From Rickettsiales bacterium (GTDB lineage: Bacteria > Pseudomonadota > Alphaproteobacteria > G027485855), in NCBI GenBank assembly GCA_027485855.1, contig JAIXQD010000019.1, positions 210,256 to 274,255 of the forward strand: a stretch of 64,000 bases of DNA, given 5' to 3'. Of this stretch, positions 1 through 9,507 are shown one piece after another. Each line of letters begins with the position of its first letter. Position 1 is the first letter of the stretch. The notes beneath the pieces were generated by a model. The model did not search any database and was not told where the DNA came from. It saw nothing but the letters and a program-made list of their open reading frames with translations. The translations under genes were made by a program, and so were the position numbers.

Positions 1-41
1 AAAAATTGGCAAAAATCGACAAACACACCCATATAAAATAT

Positions 42-206
42 ATGGATAAAGATAAAGTTTTTGAGACGCCCAAAAAGCCAAACACCAAACAGCCGCCCGC
101 CGCCAAGCCTCTTGCCGCGCCGGATGTTGAAATAGGTGGGGCTAAAGGCCCCGAACCCACACGCTATGGTGATTGGCAGCACAAAGGCCGCTGCACTGAT
201 TTTTAG
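42..206 (+). CDS. DUF1674 family protein (SDHAF4-like)
   Basis: Short protein ending in the family signature GGAKGPEPTRYGDW followed by KGRCTDF at the extreme C-terminus. This is diagnostic of DUF1674, the bacterial relative of the mitochondrial succinate dehydrogenase assembly factor SDHAF4, which binds flavinylated SdhA before complex II assembly. The N-terminal part is Lys/Pro-rich and variable, as usual. I start at the ATG at 42 (54 aa). The frame stays open upstream to a TTG at 6 and could continue past the window edge, so the true 5' end is uncertain. It is followed at once by a convergent phosphatase gene. The family call is firm; a role in SDH assembly is inferred from the eukaryotic relative. 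Confidence 0.8.
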   Translation: MDKDKVFETPKKPNTKQPPAAKPLAAPDVEIGGAKGPEPTRYGDWQHKGRCTDF

Positions 207-216
207 TGGCTATAGA

Positions 217-1020
217 TTATTGCCAGCCGCGAGCAATATAGGGCGCGGTGCGCTGCAAGGGCTGATGATAGCGGATGGGCTTACCCGTTGCCGCATCAAC
301 CACCGAGCCACCGGCTGGCTCTAAAATCGCTTGGCCGGGCATAATATCCCACACCATGCAGCCCTTACCACGCGGATAAATATCGTGCTGCCCTTCGGCA
401 AGCTGCACATATTTAAGCGCGGATTCACTCAGCTCTAGCCGCGTATAGGGGATGGCTTGCAACAGCTTATTGGTGTCATTATGGGTGGTGGGGTCTTTTT
501 CAAAATCATTGGCGATGGCGCGCAGGGCCTCGCCCATTTTGGGCTGGCCCGCCACGCTGATATTTTGCTCTAATTGTGGGGTGAATTTTTTAGCCAGCTT
601 TAAGCCCGCCCCATCATTGGCACCAAGCCAGGTGCTTTTTTGTGTAGGGCTATGAATAATGCCCACCACGGGCCGGCCCAACTGCACCAAACCAATGCAC
701 ACCGCAAAAGAATCGCGCCCTTGAATATAGCTGCGCGTGCCATCAATGGGGTCGATGGTAAAAAACTGCTCGAGCGGCCCTTGTGGGATGCGCCCTTCAG
801 ACACGGCCTCTTCGCCAATAACCGGCACGGTTGGGGCAATTTGCTTTAAGGCAAAAGTAATCATTCTTTCGGCTTCGATATCGGCCAAAGTCACGGGTGA
901 GCCGTCATTTTTATTGAGCGCTTGGGCAATAGCCAATGGCCGCGATTGCAGCACAAAATCGCCGGCCTGTTCGGCTATGGCTTTGAGATTTTCCAGCAGT
1001 TTTTCGTTTATTTTTAGCAT
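217..1020 (-). CDS. cysQ: Inositol-monophosphatase family phosphatase, CysQ-like 3'(2'),5'-bisphosphate nucleotidase
   Basis: 267-aa protein with the FIG superfamily metal-binding motifs: IGEEA near residue 70 (the metal-binding Glu), DPIDGT at 90-95 and, near the C-terminus, WDIMPGQAILEPAGG carrying the third metal-binding Asp. The YPRGKG...WD context is closer to CysQ (hydrolysis of PAP/PAPS by-products to AMP) than to SuhB-type inositol phosphatases or HisN histidinol phosphatases, though substrate cannot be fixed from sequence alone. No signal peptide, so cytoplasmic. Start is the only ATG giving the full N-terminal helix. Convergent with the DUF1674 gene; divergent from the DotA-like gene across a 179-bp gap that must hold both promoters. 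Confidence 0.8.
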   Translation of the reverse strand: MLKINEKLLENLKAIAEQAGDFVLQSRPLAIAQALNKNDGSPVTLADIEAERMITFALKQIAPTVPVIGEEAVSEGRIPQGPLEQFFTIDPIDGTRSYIQGRDSFAVCIGLVQLGRPVVGIIHSPTQKSTWLGANDGAGLKLAKKFTPQLEQNISVAGQPKMGEALRAIANDFEKDPTTHNDTNKLLQAIPYTRLELSESALKYVQLAEGQHDIYPRGKGCMVWDIMPGQAILEPAGGSVVDAATGKPIRYHQPLQRTAPYIARGWQ

Positions 1021-1199
1021 ATTGACCCTGCACCAAGCATATCAAATGATTTCGTTTTAGCAATACTATCGATAAACTCTTAGCTTTTAGCTACTTGTTG
1101 CGCAAGCAGAAAGTTGTTTTTTGTAATTATATTACCAAGCCATTGCCTATCCTTTGGCCATATTAAGCATGTCTTGAATATTATATGGGCAAATAAATC

Positions 1200-4097
1200 A
1201 TGGTTATAAGCGATTTAAGATCTGTGCTGGGGCGTATCAAAACCATAATGGTCTTTATGGCCAGTCTTTTGGGCGGGCTATTTTGGGCGGGCATGGCCAT
1301 GGCCCAATCGACCAGCATGTTTGAGCGCAGCGAGCCCGAAAAAGATCTCGGCGCGCAATGGATTAGGCATATTTTCAAAGCTGGCGACAGGTCGGAGACA
1401 ACCTTTTTGGGCCTGCCCGCAACTGTGTTGCAAGATGCGCTGCTAGAAGTTTTGCGCTTTTACAGCAATGGCATTTTGGTGATTGGTGCGTTTATTTTGC
1501 TGTATCACCTCGTCACCATGATTGCCGAAACCGCACATACCGGCAAACCCATGGGCAGAGCCAATCAAATATGGGCCCCCCTGCGGCTCGTAATCGCCAT
1601 TGGCCTGATTGTGCCGCTGCAATCAGGATTAAATTCCGGTCAATATGCCGTGATTAAAGTGGCCGAGTGGGGCTCTTACTTTGCTTCAAACGCATGGGAC
1701 AGAGTTTTAGATACACTGCGCGACAGCAAAAACACCCTGCCGCCCCCTGATAGTGGCGGCGAGCTGCTTTATGCTGCCTTACAAAGCACATCTTGCGCGG
1801 CGGGGTTTAACTCAAGAGCTTTATGTCAGTCCAGCGGCAATGCCCCCGGCCTAAATTATAACAATCCCTTTGTGGTGGCACTGCAACGCACCAGAATTAA
1901 CGCAGGCGCCGAGCAAGGCACCGATATTTTAAGCTTTAACCGCTTTAATGGTGGCGTTCCTGGTGGTGGTGAAATTGGTATTCATGGTGATGGCGCTTAT
2001 AAATATGGCGCATGGGTTGGCAATGGCACCGCTGCCATGAGCGTTATACCGGATAATAGCAAAAATGCCGACATTATGGATACCGGCACATGCGGCAGCT
2101 TTACCATACCCGCTGCATCTGATGTGACTCCCAACCAAGACTTTAATCGTCTGGCACGAGAGTATCGTGAAATCTATTATCAAATGGTCACGCTGGCCAT
2201 TGATCAGGCTTATCGTATTACTGCCGCTGCCAGTGTGTCAGAAGGCCGCTGGTTTGGCTGTGGCAATGACACCGAAGACTTAAGCGCCATCAGTATTGGC
2301 GTTAATACCGCCAGCAACCGCGCCAATGTTATAGGCGCGGTAACCCAACTAAACTTGCTCAAAACACAGCTTGAAAACAAACAAAAAGAAATGCAGCGGC
2401 TTATTCCTGTCATGGCTGAAGGGCAGCGGGGTGGCGGTGAAGCAGATGCGGGCGCATTTCCGTTTGTGCAAAAAAGCGCGGGCTGGGTGTCGGCTGGCGC
2501 ATGGGCCACACGTTTAGCAAAATCGCAGCAAGAGGCCAGCTCAAGCGTAACTAACCTTGCGCGCTACCAATCGCCCGAGGCTATGGGCGTTGATGAAGAG
2601 GCCGAAAAAGCCGCAGGCGCTATTTTGCGCGGCGTCAATTCAATCTACCGCACACTTTATGAGGAAAATGCCGGCCAGCCCATTGCCAAAAACTTTGATG
2701 TTGCCAGTGGCAGCACCAAGCCCGGCAGGCGCGGCGACTCAACCTCAGCTTATTATTTAGAAAGCGCCGCTTATCGCTCGGGGCTATGGGCCAATACGGG
2801 TGATGCCGGCTGGGTTGATGGCGCCAATAGTGATGGTAGCCTAACCGGTATTGGCAGCGCCTTGTTTGGCTTTGACCGATTTGATTATTCTAATGCGCTG
2901 GGCTCGCTCATCAATATCGGCATTCATAAACTGAGCATGATGTGGTGGTTAGTTGGATTTTCTATGGCGGCACAAGCCTTACAGGCAGCATTGGCTTCAG
3001 GCGCCGAGGCTGTTGGCACACCACTGACATTTTGGGCCTCGATGGGGATGGGCTTTTTGAGCGGGGCCGCAGGTGCTGTTGCCGGATTTTTACGACTGAT
3101 TGCCTTTGTGGCGTTCTTGCCGGCTTTGCTGTTAGCCTTTGTGTTGCCCTTAGCTATTTTTGTGCGCTTTCTGTTTGGCGTATTAACGTGGGTGGTGGCT
3201 GTAGTAGAGGCTGTGGTGGCCATGCCTGTTTTTGCCTTGGCGCACCTGACGCCCTATGGCGAGGGCGCCGTGCCGGATGCGGCCAAACGCGGCTATTATT
3301 TAATCTTCCAAATCTTTCTGCGGCCGGTGCTGATGGTGATTTCGCTGCTGCTGGTGATTATTATGATCAATGCCATGGTCGGGCTTTTGGCCGTTACTTT
3401 TGACTTTGCCGTGTCGGGCGCGCGCCGCGATGTCTCTGACTTAGGAATATTTACCCGCTATACTTTTACCATTATCTTTTTAGTGCTGGCTTATACTATT
3501 TGCATGCAATGCGCCCGCCTGATTGATATTATTCCCAAGCAAGTGATGGGCTGGCTGGGCCAAAGCGTGCAAGACGCGCCCTTTGATGAAGGCGGCAAGA
3601 TGGATGCAGCGATGGGCGCGGTCAGTGGTATTGTCGGCTTCTCGGCAGCAAGCCAAGTAAGCAGCATGCTTAATTCTGGCGCCGGTGCTGGTAAAAGCAT
3701 TGGTAGCACCATAGGTAAAGGAATAAAAGACCGACGGGGCCGGGCGGCGGGCATAAGCGATGGCGGCGGCGATGGCAATGCCGGAAATATAGGTGGTGAA
3801 CTTGGCGGTGGTGGTGGTTCTGGGGGCGGCGGCGGTGGTTCTGGTGGTGGCTCTGGTGGCGGTGGTGGTGGTGAATCAACCGGCGAGATGCGCTCACTGT
3901 TATCGCAAGCACAAGCGGCCGCAGGCGAGGCACGCTCGGCCAGTGGCACATCGGCCAATGCTGCGGGGCTTGCCGGCAACTCTGCCAGTGATGCTGGCGG
4001 CAGCGCCGGCAGAGCCGGGCAAGCGGCCGATGAAGCACGCAGCGCCGGCAACACCGCCCGCGACCAAAGCGGTAATGTGCCCAAAGATAAAGCCTAA
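1200..4097 (+). CDS. DotA/TraY family protein (type IVB secretion/conjugation)
   Basis: 965-aa membrane protein beginning with a signal-peptide-like segment (hydrophobic stretch around residues 17-35 ending MAMA|Q). A TM helix follows near residues 85-110, then a long hydrophilic, probably periplasmic domain (about 130-570), then a cluster of strongly hydrophobic segments (about 575-790) including a long conserved-looking stretch in the 630-690 region. This is the architecture of DotA/TraY proteins of IncI-type / Dot-Icm type IVB systems. The C-terminal ~110 residues are Gly/Ser/Ala low complexity, including an almost pure Gly/Ser block. No other dot/icm gene is recognisable beside it, so it is either orphan or part of a dispersed system. 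Confidence is good for the family, low for an active secretion system. Confidence 0.75.
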   Translation: MVISDLRSVLGRIKTIMVFMASLLGGLFWAGMAMAQSTSMFERSEPEKDLGAQWIRHIFKAGDRSETTFLGLPATVLQDALLEVLRFYSNGILVIGAFILLYHLVTMIAETAHTGKPMGRANQIWAPLRLVIAIGLIVPLQSGLNSGQYAVIKVAEWGSYFASNAWDRVLDTLRDSKNTLPPPDSGGELLYAALQSTSCAAGFNSRALCQSSGNAPGLNYNNPFVVALQRTRINAGAEQGTDILSFNRFNGGVPGGGEIGIHGDGAYKYGAWVGNGTAAMSVIPDNSKNADIMDTGTCGSFTIPAASDVTPNQDFNRLAREYREIYYQMVTLAIDQAYRITAAASVSEGRWFGCGNDTEDLSAISIGVNTASNRANVIGAVTQLNLLKTQLENKQKEMQRLIPVMAEGQRGGGEADAGAFPFVQKSAGWVSAGAWATRLAKSQQEASSSVTNLARYQSPEAMGVDEEAEKAAGAILRGVNSIYRTLYEENAGQPIAKNFDVASGSTKPGRRGDSTSAYYLESAAYRSGLWANTGDAGWVDGANSDGSLTGIGSALFGFDRFDYSNALGSLINIGIHKLSMMWWLVGFSMAAQALQAALASGAEAVGTPLTFWASMGMGFLSGAAGAVAGFLRLIAFVAFLPALLLAFVLPLAIFVRFLFGVLTWVVAVVEAVVAMPVFALAHLTPYGEGAVPDAAKRGYYLIFQIFLRPVLMVISLLLVIIMINAMVGLLAVTFDFAVSGARRDVSDLGIFTRYTFTIIFLVLAYTICMQCARLIDIIPKQVMGWLGQSVQDAPFDEGGKMDAAMGAVSGIVGFSAASQVSSMLNSGAGAGKSIGSTIGKGIKDRRGRAAGISDGGGDGNAGNIGGELGGGGGSGGGGGGSGGGSGGGGGGESTGEMRSLLSQAQAAAGEARSASGTSANAAGLAGNSASDAGGSAGRAGQAADEARSAGNTARDQSGNVPKDKA

Positions 4098-4165
4098 AAA
4101 CAAAACTTGTTTTGCGCGCTGGGCGGCCTAGCTTTAATTAAAACAACTTTGCGCATGTGAAAAAA

Positions 4166-5716
4166 ATGTCCGCTCTTCGTCTTATTTTGGCTGATCAACT
4201 TAACCTGTCGCTCGCCAGCCTTGCTGATGCCGATGCACAGCAAGACACCATTATGCTGTGCGAGGTTATGGCTGAAGCGACCTATGTAAAACATCACCAG
4301 CAAAAAATTGCCTTTTTATTTGCGGCGATGCGCCACTTTACCGAAGAATTGCGCCAGCAGGGCTTTACCGTGCGCTACATTAAACTCGACGACCCCGAAA
4401 ATACCGGCAGCTTTGATGGCGAGATGGCCCGCGCCATTAAAGCCCTATCACCCACAAAAATTATTGTGACTGAAGCGGGCGAATGGCGTGTGCAACAAAT
4501 GCTGCAACACTGGCAGGCCCGTCATGGCTTGCCGGTTGAGATAAGAACCGACACACGGTTTTTAGCCACAGCCGCAGAGTTTGCCGCATGGGCAAAAAAC
4601 AAAAAGCAATTGCGTATGGAGTTTTTTTACCGCGAGATGCGCCGCAAATATCATATTCTCATGGAAAGCGATGGTCAGCCCACCGGCGGCCAATGGAATT
4701 ACGACAAAGAAAATCGCCGCCCGCCCAAAGCTGGCATGACCTCGCCTGCTCGCCTGAGCCATAAAAAATCAGCCATCACTAAAGAGGTGCTGGCGCTGGT
4801 TAAAGCACGCTTTGGGCAAAATCTGGGTGGGCATTTTGGCCGGCTTGAACCATTTCATTATGCGGTCACGCGCGCACAAGCGCTGTTAGAGCTTGAACAT
4901 TTTATCGATGTGCTGTTGCCGCATTTTGGCGATTACCAAGATGCGATGGTGAGTGGCGAAGCGTTTTTATATCACTCTTTGCTCTCCACCTATCTTAATG
5001 CGGGCTTGTTGCTGCCACTCGAAATATGCCGCAAGGCTGAAGCGGCTTATCGGGCGGGGCACGCACCCCTCAATGCCACCGAAGGTTTTATCCGGCAAAT
5101 ATTAGGCTGGCGCGAATATATACGCGGCATTTATTGGCACCTCATGCCCGAATATGCCGAGCGCAACAGCCTGAAGGCCACAACGCCCCTGCCCGCATTT
5201 TATTGGACGGCAGAGACAAAAATGTTTTGTATGCGCGAAGCCATTAGCCACACGCGGGATTACGCCTATTCGCACCATATTCAGCGGCTGATGATTACCG
5301 GCAATTTTGCGCTGCTGGCGGGGCTCGATGTAAAACAAGTGCAGGAATGGTATTTGGCCGTCTATGCCGATGCCTATGAATGGGTAGAAATGCCTAACAC
5401 TTTAGGCATGGCGCTGTTTGGTGATGGCGGAGTTGTGGCCAGCAAGCCCTATGCGGCCAGTGGCAAATATATTCAGCGCATGAGCAATTATTGCCAGCAC
5501 TGCCCCTATGATGCCGAAATTATGCTGGGCGAAAAAGCCTGCCCCTTTAATGCGCTTTATTGGGATTTTTTAATGCGGCACGAAAAAGAGTTTCGGCGCA
5601 ATCAGCGCATGCCATATGTTTATGCAACGCTCGATAAATTTGGCCCAGAAAAACAAGCGGCCATAAAAGCCCAAGCGCAAACCACACTTAAAAAAATGCA
5701 AGAGGGCAAATTATAG
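4166..5716 (+). CDS. Cryptochrome/photolyase family protein, Fe-S type (FeS-BCP, PhrB-like)
   Basis: Starts LRLILADQLN, the typical N-terminus of DPRP/FeS-BCP photolyases, followed by the Rossmann antenna domain and the helical FAD-binding domain. Four cysteines that ligate a [4Fe-4S] cluster in this clade are visible: C355 in FCMREAI, C443 and C446 in YCQHCPYD, and C459 in KACPFN. Family length is about 500-520 aa; this one is 516. Characterised members repair UV (6-4) photoproducts using light, FAD and a lumazine antenna. Start choice: the frame opens with GTG at 4157, but ATG at 4166 gives the canonical N-terminus; neither has a strong Shine-Dalgarno. Single gene between a DotA-like gene and convergent yebC. 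Confidence 0.9.
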   Translation: MSALRLILADQLNLSLASLADADAQQDTIMLCEVMAEATYVKHHQQKIAFLFAAMRHFTEELRQQGFTVRYIKLDDPENTGSFDGEMARAIKALSPTKIIVTEAGEWRVQQMLQHWQARHGLPVEIRTDTRFLATAAEFAAWAKNKKQLRMEFFYREMRRKYHILMESDGQPTGGQWNYDKENRRPPKAGMTSPARLSHKKSAITKEVLALVKARFGQNLGGHFGRLEPFHYAVTRAQALLELEHFIDVLLPHFGDYQDAMVSGEAFLYHSLLSTYLNAGLLLPLEICRKAEAAYRAGHAPLNATEGFIRQILGWREYIRGIYWHLMPEYAERNSLKATTPLPAFYWTAETKMFCMREAISHTRDYAYSHHIQRLMITGNFALLAGLDVKQVQEWYLAVYADAYEWVEMPNTLGMALFGDGGVVASKPYAASGKYIQRMSNYCQHCPYDAEIMLGEKACPFNALYWDFLMRHEKEFRRNQRMPYVYATLDKFGPEKQAAIKAQAQTTLKKMQEGKL

Positions 5717-5730
5717 ACGGCTCGCTTTAC

Positions 5731-6477
5731 TTAGCCAAGCTGCGCCAAAAGCTCGGCGGGTAAATCGGCATTGGTGGTAAAATCCTGCACATCGTCGAGC
5801 TCGTCTAGCGCATCGAGCAGTTTTAACAAATCGGTGGCATCGCTGAGTGAGGGTGTTGCAAAAGTAAGTGGTTTAAAGGCTAAACGAGCCGATTGGGCCG
5901 CACCCAATTTTTGCTCTAATACATCGCGCACGGCGCCCAAAGCCTCGAAGGCGCACAGCACCTCATGTTGCTCGGGCGTGCTTTGCACATCATCGGCACC
6001 CGCCTCGATAGCGGCCTCAAGCATGGCATCGCTTGATGCAATTTTGGCGGGATAAATTATCTGCCCGCAGCGCTGAAACATAAAGGCCACGCTATTTAAT
6101 TCGCCAAGGCTGCCGCCCATTTTACTAAACAAGGTGCGTAAATCGGCTGCGGTGCGGTTGCGATTATCGGTGAGCGCCTCAACAATGATGGCCGTGCCAC
6201 CAGGACCATAGCCCTCATAGCGCACCTCGTCGTAATTTTCGCCACCCGCAGCGGCGGTTGCGGCCTTCACGGCTTTTTCAATGCGGTCACGTGGCATATC
6301 ATTTTCGCGCGCTTTGCTCATGGCCGCCCGTAAGCGCGGATTAGCCGCTGGGTCAGGCATACCTAATTTTGCTGCCACGGTAATTTCCCGCGCGATTTTG
6401 TTAAACAGCCGCGCTTTGCGGCCATCTTGTGCGCCCTTGCGGTGCATAATATTTTTAAACTGCGAATGTCCGGCCAT
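5731..6477 (-). CDS. yebC: YebC/PmpR family DNA-binding regulator
   Basis: 248-aa protein with the classic N-terminus [18 protein letters not shown], the [19 protein letters not shown] helix motif and the [11 protein letters not shown] strand, in the expected three-domain order and family length. YebC proteins bind DNA as transcriptional regulators and, more recently, some have been linked to translation of proline-rich stretches. Directly upstream of an L,D-transpeptidase gene on the same strand order (the two are 2 bp apart, transpeptidase first), so they may be co-transcribed. In many alphaproteobacteria yebC is next to ruvC; that is not the case here. Confidence 0.95.
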   Translation of the reverse strand: MAGHSQFKNIMHRKGAQDGRKARLFNKIAREITVAAKLGMPDPAANPRLRAAMSKARENDMPRDRIEKAVKAATAAAGGENYDEVRYEGYGPGGTAIIVEALTDNRNRTAADLRTLFSKMGGSLGELNSVAFMFQRCGQIIYPAKIASSDAMLEAAIEAGADDVQSTPEQHEVLCAFEALGAVRDVLEQKLGAAQSARLAFKPLTFATPSLSDATDLLKLLDALDELDDVQDFTTNADLPAELLAQLG

Positions 6478-6479
6478 GC

Positions 6480-7004
6480 TTAATCTCTGAGTAGAATTTC
6501 AATAATGCTATCGGCGCTTAAGCGCTGCACAATGTCTAGCAAATCGGCACCAGACAATGCAACACAGCCTTCTGTAGGGGTACGCTGAGGTTGCATCAGA
6601 TGCATAAAAATAGCGCTGCCCTTATGGGGTATAATGGGCTGGTCGTTATAGCCCAGCTCAATGATTAAATTATAAACATCGTCGATGCGCCACATTTGCT
6701 CGTGCCGCGCCGGATGCGGCAAATTGATAAGCGTATTATAATCTTGGTGGGTGGGGTCGTCACACCAGCCGCTACTGGGGTTTATTGGCACCACTGGCAA
6801 GGCCGTTTGTGGGGCGGCCATTTTATCGGGGCGGTAAAAAACACGGCGCAGCGGCCAGATGCCCGCAGGCGTGGCGCCATCGCCCTCTTGCTTTTGTGCA
6901 GCGCTGATGATGCCACCGCGCCCCAAAACACAAGCATAGTTTTTGCCCGCAAAGCTGAGTTGGCCTTGCGTTGCCAAAGCTGGTGCCGTGACAGTTATTT
7001 TCAT
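6480..7004 (-). CDS. L,D-transpeptidase (YkuD) family protein
   Basis: 174-aa protein with the YkuD catalytic signature: HKGSAIFMH at 127-135 and TEGCVAL with the nucleophile Cys147. The N-terminal half contains GRGG and the TPAGIWPL strand common to the alphaproteobacterial YkuD subgroup. No signal peptide or lipobox is visible at the annotated ATG, odd for an enzyme that cross-links or modifies periplasmic peptidoglycan. It may be exported by another route or may have an unrecognised leader. Stop is 2 bp before the yebC start. Confidence 0.88.
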   Translation of the reverse strand: MKITVTAPALATQGQLSFAGKNYACVLGRGGIISAAQKQEGDGATPAGIWPLRRVFYRPDKMAAPQTALPVVPINPSSGWCDDPTHQDYNTLINLPHPARHEQMWRIDDVYNLIIELGYNDQPIIPHKGSAIFMHLMQPQRTPTEGCVALSGADLLDIVQRLSADSIIEILLRD

Positions 7005-7048
7005 GGCTCACACACTGCCGCAGCGTAACGTCATGGTCAAGATGGGGG

Positions 7049-7864
7049 TCAAGATGGGGCGGGACCAGATTGAGGCGGTTTCGCTAAAGTGTTTGCTGGC
7101 CGTGCAGCAGGCCAACTTCTCGTAGACAGGCGTGGCTCGAGCTTATGAAATAAAGCGCATTGTGTGGCGCTATCCCAAGCTGTACCCACCAGCCCTTGCG
7201 CAAACAGTGCTTGCAACGCTGGCAAAGCACCCGCGCCACTAACGGGCTGTTTGGCCAAAGGCGGCGTGGCATTATCGGGCGCAAAATCGGGGCGCTGCAC
7301 CACATAAAAAATATGCCCGCCATCATCAGGGTCAATGCCTGCCGCACCCAGCCAAAAACCATGCGCGGTAAAAAGTCGCCAGCTATGATGATTGGCAATA
7401 TCAACTGTGCCAGCAAGCTGCGTGACACCCAATTGCGCGGCCATTTTTTGCTGCTGTTGTAACAACTGCGCCATAAGATTATGCCCTCGCATGCTGGGGC
7501 TCACCAAAGAGCCATCAAACATTAAACAATGCGGCGAAATCTGTAATGCGTTTATTACATGCTGATGATAAGCCCCGGCAATGGGTGCCGAGAGCATGGC
7601 TTGCGCCACAAGCTTACCTGCCACAACAACGCCCAACATGCGGCTTTGCCCCGTTAAACGCTGTTGAAACTCTAACGCCGTTTTTGGCAAAAAATATTTT
7701 TGCTCGGCAGGGCCAAGATTTTGCGCCACCTCTTGCTGCAGCGCTAATATTTGCGGCAAATCGGCCAAGGTGAGCAGCCTGATTTGTGCGGGCTGTGCTG
7801 TTTTGGCCAAAGTTATATTGGCTAAAAGCTGTGCGGGCTGAAAAATTGAAAAATCGATGCTCAT
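7049..7864 (-). CDS. GNAT family N-acetyltransferase
   Basis: 271-aa protein with a GNAT core: RLLTLADLPQILALQQ (beta1-alpha1), LVAQAML (beta strand), then the acyl-CoA pyrophosphate loop SPSMRGHNLMAQLL, followed by VDIANHHSWRLFTAHGF, the usual motif B region with the paired Asn/His. The acyl acceptor is unknown. The C-terminal ~70 residues beyond the core are variable and low in recognisable features. Stands alone, with a 44-bp gap to the transpeptidase gene and a ~200-bp gap upstream. Confidence 0.75.
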   Translation of the reverse strand: MSIDFSIFQPAQLLANITLAKTAQPAQIRLLTLADLPQILALQQEVAQNLGPAEQKYFLPKTALEFQQRLTGQSRMLGVVVAGKLVAQAMLSAPIAGAYHQHVINALQISPHCLMFDGSLVSPSMRGHNLMAQLLQQQQKMAAQLGVTQLAGTVDIANHHSWRLFTAHGFWLGAAGIDPDDGGHIFYVVQRPDFAPDNATPPLAKQPVSGAGALPALQALFAQGLVGTAWDSATQCALFHKLEPRLSTRSWPAARPANTLAKPPQSGPAPS

Positions 7865-8067
7865 GCGCTTGCCCTGTTAAAGGAATTGTTAAATTGATGT
7901 CACTCAATGAGGCGGGAAAGAAATTTGAGTGGCCGCGCCCGCAAACGGCATGAACAGCCGTGCGCTACGCGACCGGACGTTTTGAGTGAGCAAAAGCGGA
8001 ATGAGAAAAACGCATAAATTATCCAACCATGCTTATTGGCATGGCTGCAAGTGTTTTTTACAAATGA

Positions 8068-8898
8068 TTATGGCCAAACTTCAATCAGGCGCGGGCCGAT
8101 GCGCAACGGCGCAATGCGCGTGGCCAAGCCATTTTGCCCCACCTCTACCCATACGCCGCAGACAGTGGCCTCACCCTCGGCGGAGGATTTTTTATCAACG
8201 TTCAGCCCCTTGGTAAATTTAACAATGGGCACGACCGGTGAAAACCCAATAACACTATTATAATCCCCGCACATGCCCGCATCGGATTGATAGGCCGTGC
8301 CGCCATTGAAAATTTGCGCATCGGCACTGGGGCAATGGGTATGGGTGCCGACAACTGCGCTCACGCGGCCATCAAGATAATGCGCCATGGCCATTTTTTC
8401 GGAGGTGGCATCGGCATGAAAATCGACAAAAATGGCCGCCAAATTTTGGCCAAGCTTATGCTGCTCTAACAAAGCATCCAGCGCAGCAAAGGGGTCGTCA
8501 TATAAATCCATAAAAACGCGGCCCAAAGCATTGACCACCATAATGCGGCGGCCATCGGCCAGCTGATGAATATAAAAACCCCGCCCCGGATTGCTGCTTG
8601 GTAAGTTTATGGGTCGCAGCCAACGTGGCTCGCTATCAATGGCGGATAAAAACTCTTTTTGGTCCCACACATGATTGCCATTGGTTAAAACGTGCGCGCC
8701 GGCTGCCAGCAATTCGCGCCCAATTTTAACGGTGGTGCCAAAACCACCCGCCGCATTCTCGGCATTGATGATAATGATATCGGGCTCAAGGCGCTGCTTA
8801 ATTTCAGGCAGGCGGGCTAATACGGCTTCTCTGCCAGAGCGACCAACAATATCGCCCAGAAAAAGCAGCTTGAGCGGTTTGTGTGTGCCACTATTCAT
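8068..8898 (-). CDS. YmdB/TIGR00282 family metallophosphoesterase
   Basis: 276-aa calcineurin-like phosphoesterase. Visible motifs: FLGDIVGRSGREAV (first metal-binding Asp), INAENAAGGFG, TNGNHVWDQKE and the C-terminal VVGTHTHCPSADAQI with paired His residues. This is the TIGR00282/YmdB family; the Bacillus member is a cyclic-nucleotide phosphodiesterase affecting biofilm and motility decisions. Stop-start overlap of 4 nt (ATGA) with the preceding cyclo-ligase gene on the minus strand shows translational coupling. The fau-ymdB pairing is common in alphaproteobacteria. Confidence 0.9.
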   Translation of the reverse strand: MNSGTHKPLKLLFLGDIVGRSGREAVLARLPEIKQRLEPDIIIINAENAAGGFGTTVKIGRELLAAGAHVLTNGNHVWDQKEFLSAIDSEPRWLRPINLPSSNPGRGFYIHQLADGRRIMVVNALGRVFMDLYDDPFAALDALLEQHKLGQNLAAIFVDFHADATSEKMAMAHYLDGRVSAVVGTHTHCPSADAQIFNGGTAYQSDAGMCGDYNSVIGFSPVVPIVKFTKGLNVDKKSSAEGEATVCGVWVEVGQNGLATRIAPLRIGPRLIEVWP

Positions 8899-9476
8899 GA
8901 GTGTCTTTGTAGCACAGATTGCTCGGTGATAGTCAAGTCTAGCGGCTGGTCGTGGGCTTCGGTTGGCACTTCGGCGATTTGCTGCGCTGCCAATGCCACG
9001 CCCACGGCGAGCATATTTGGACGCGCCGCACGCAATTGCGCTAAGGTTGCATCATAATGACCAGCGCCCTGCCCCAAACGCCGCAGCTTGGCATCGAAAG
9101 CCAAAAGCGGCACCAGCACAATATCGGGTGTAAGCAAGGGCGCGGTTGCAGGCGGCGTTAAAATACCATGCGCACCCATGGTTAAAACCATATCGGGCTG
9201 CCATTGCCGAAATTGCAATGGCATTGCATGACCAAGCACAATCGGCAAAGCAACGCGCCAACCCCGCGCATGAGCCTGTTGCATAATGGCGCGGCAATCG
9301 GCCTCGCCACTGAGCGGCCAATAGGCTGCGAGCGTTGCGGCTTTATGAAAATGCGCAAAAAAATGTGCCGCAAGTTTGGGTGCGGCATTTAAGGCGGCTT
9401 GCGCCAAATGCTGGCGCTGTTGCCGCGCTTGTTGGCGAAGGGTGGTTTTATCGAGGGGCACAAATTCGGCGGGCAT
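8895..9476 (-). CDS. fau: 5-formyltetrahydrofolate cyclo-ligase
   Basis: 193-aa protein with the family N-terminus KTTLRQQARQQRQHL, the substrate/ATP region PDIVLVPLLAFD and the conserved C-terminal signature RLGQGAGHYDATLAQL, which contains the nucleotide-binding Gly/Tyr/Asp residues. It converts 5-formyl-THF and ATP to 5,10-methenyl-THF. It lies directly downstream of the 6S RNA gene and is probably read through from the 6S promoter, as described for ygfA in many proteobacteria. Overlaps the downstream metallophosphoesterase by 4 nt. Confidence 0.92.
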   Translation of the reverse strand: MPAEFVPLDKTTLRQQARQQRQHLAQAALNAAPKLAAHFFAHFHKAATLAAYWPLSGEADCRAIMQQAHARGWRVALPIVLGHAMPLQFRQWQPDMVLTMGAHGILTPPATAPLLTPDIVLVPLLAFDAKLRRLGQGAGHYDATLAQLRAARPNMLAVGVALAAQQIAEVPTEAHDQPLDLTITEQSVLQRHS

Positions 9477-9507
9477 GGACTCTGCCTAAAAAGCTGCCAA
9501 GAAAAAA

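Noticed and set aside
3491..4084. Long minus-strand open frame (Pro/Ala-rich, ~200 codons) opposite the 3' end of the DotA-like gene
   Set aside because: It is the complement of the GC-rich Gly/Ser repeat in the real gene; composition is pure Pro/Ala/Ser without domain features.
8027..8060. Hairpin CCATGC/GCATGG beyond the YmdB-like gene as a terminator
   Set aside because: No T-run follows on the minus strand, so termination is not supported.
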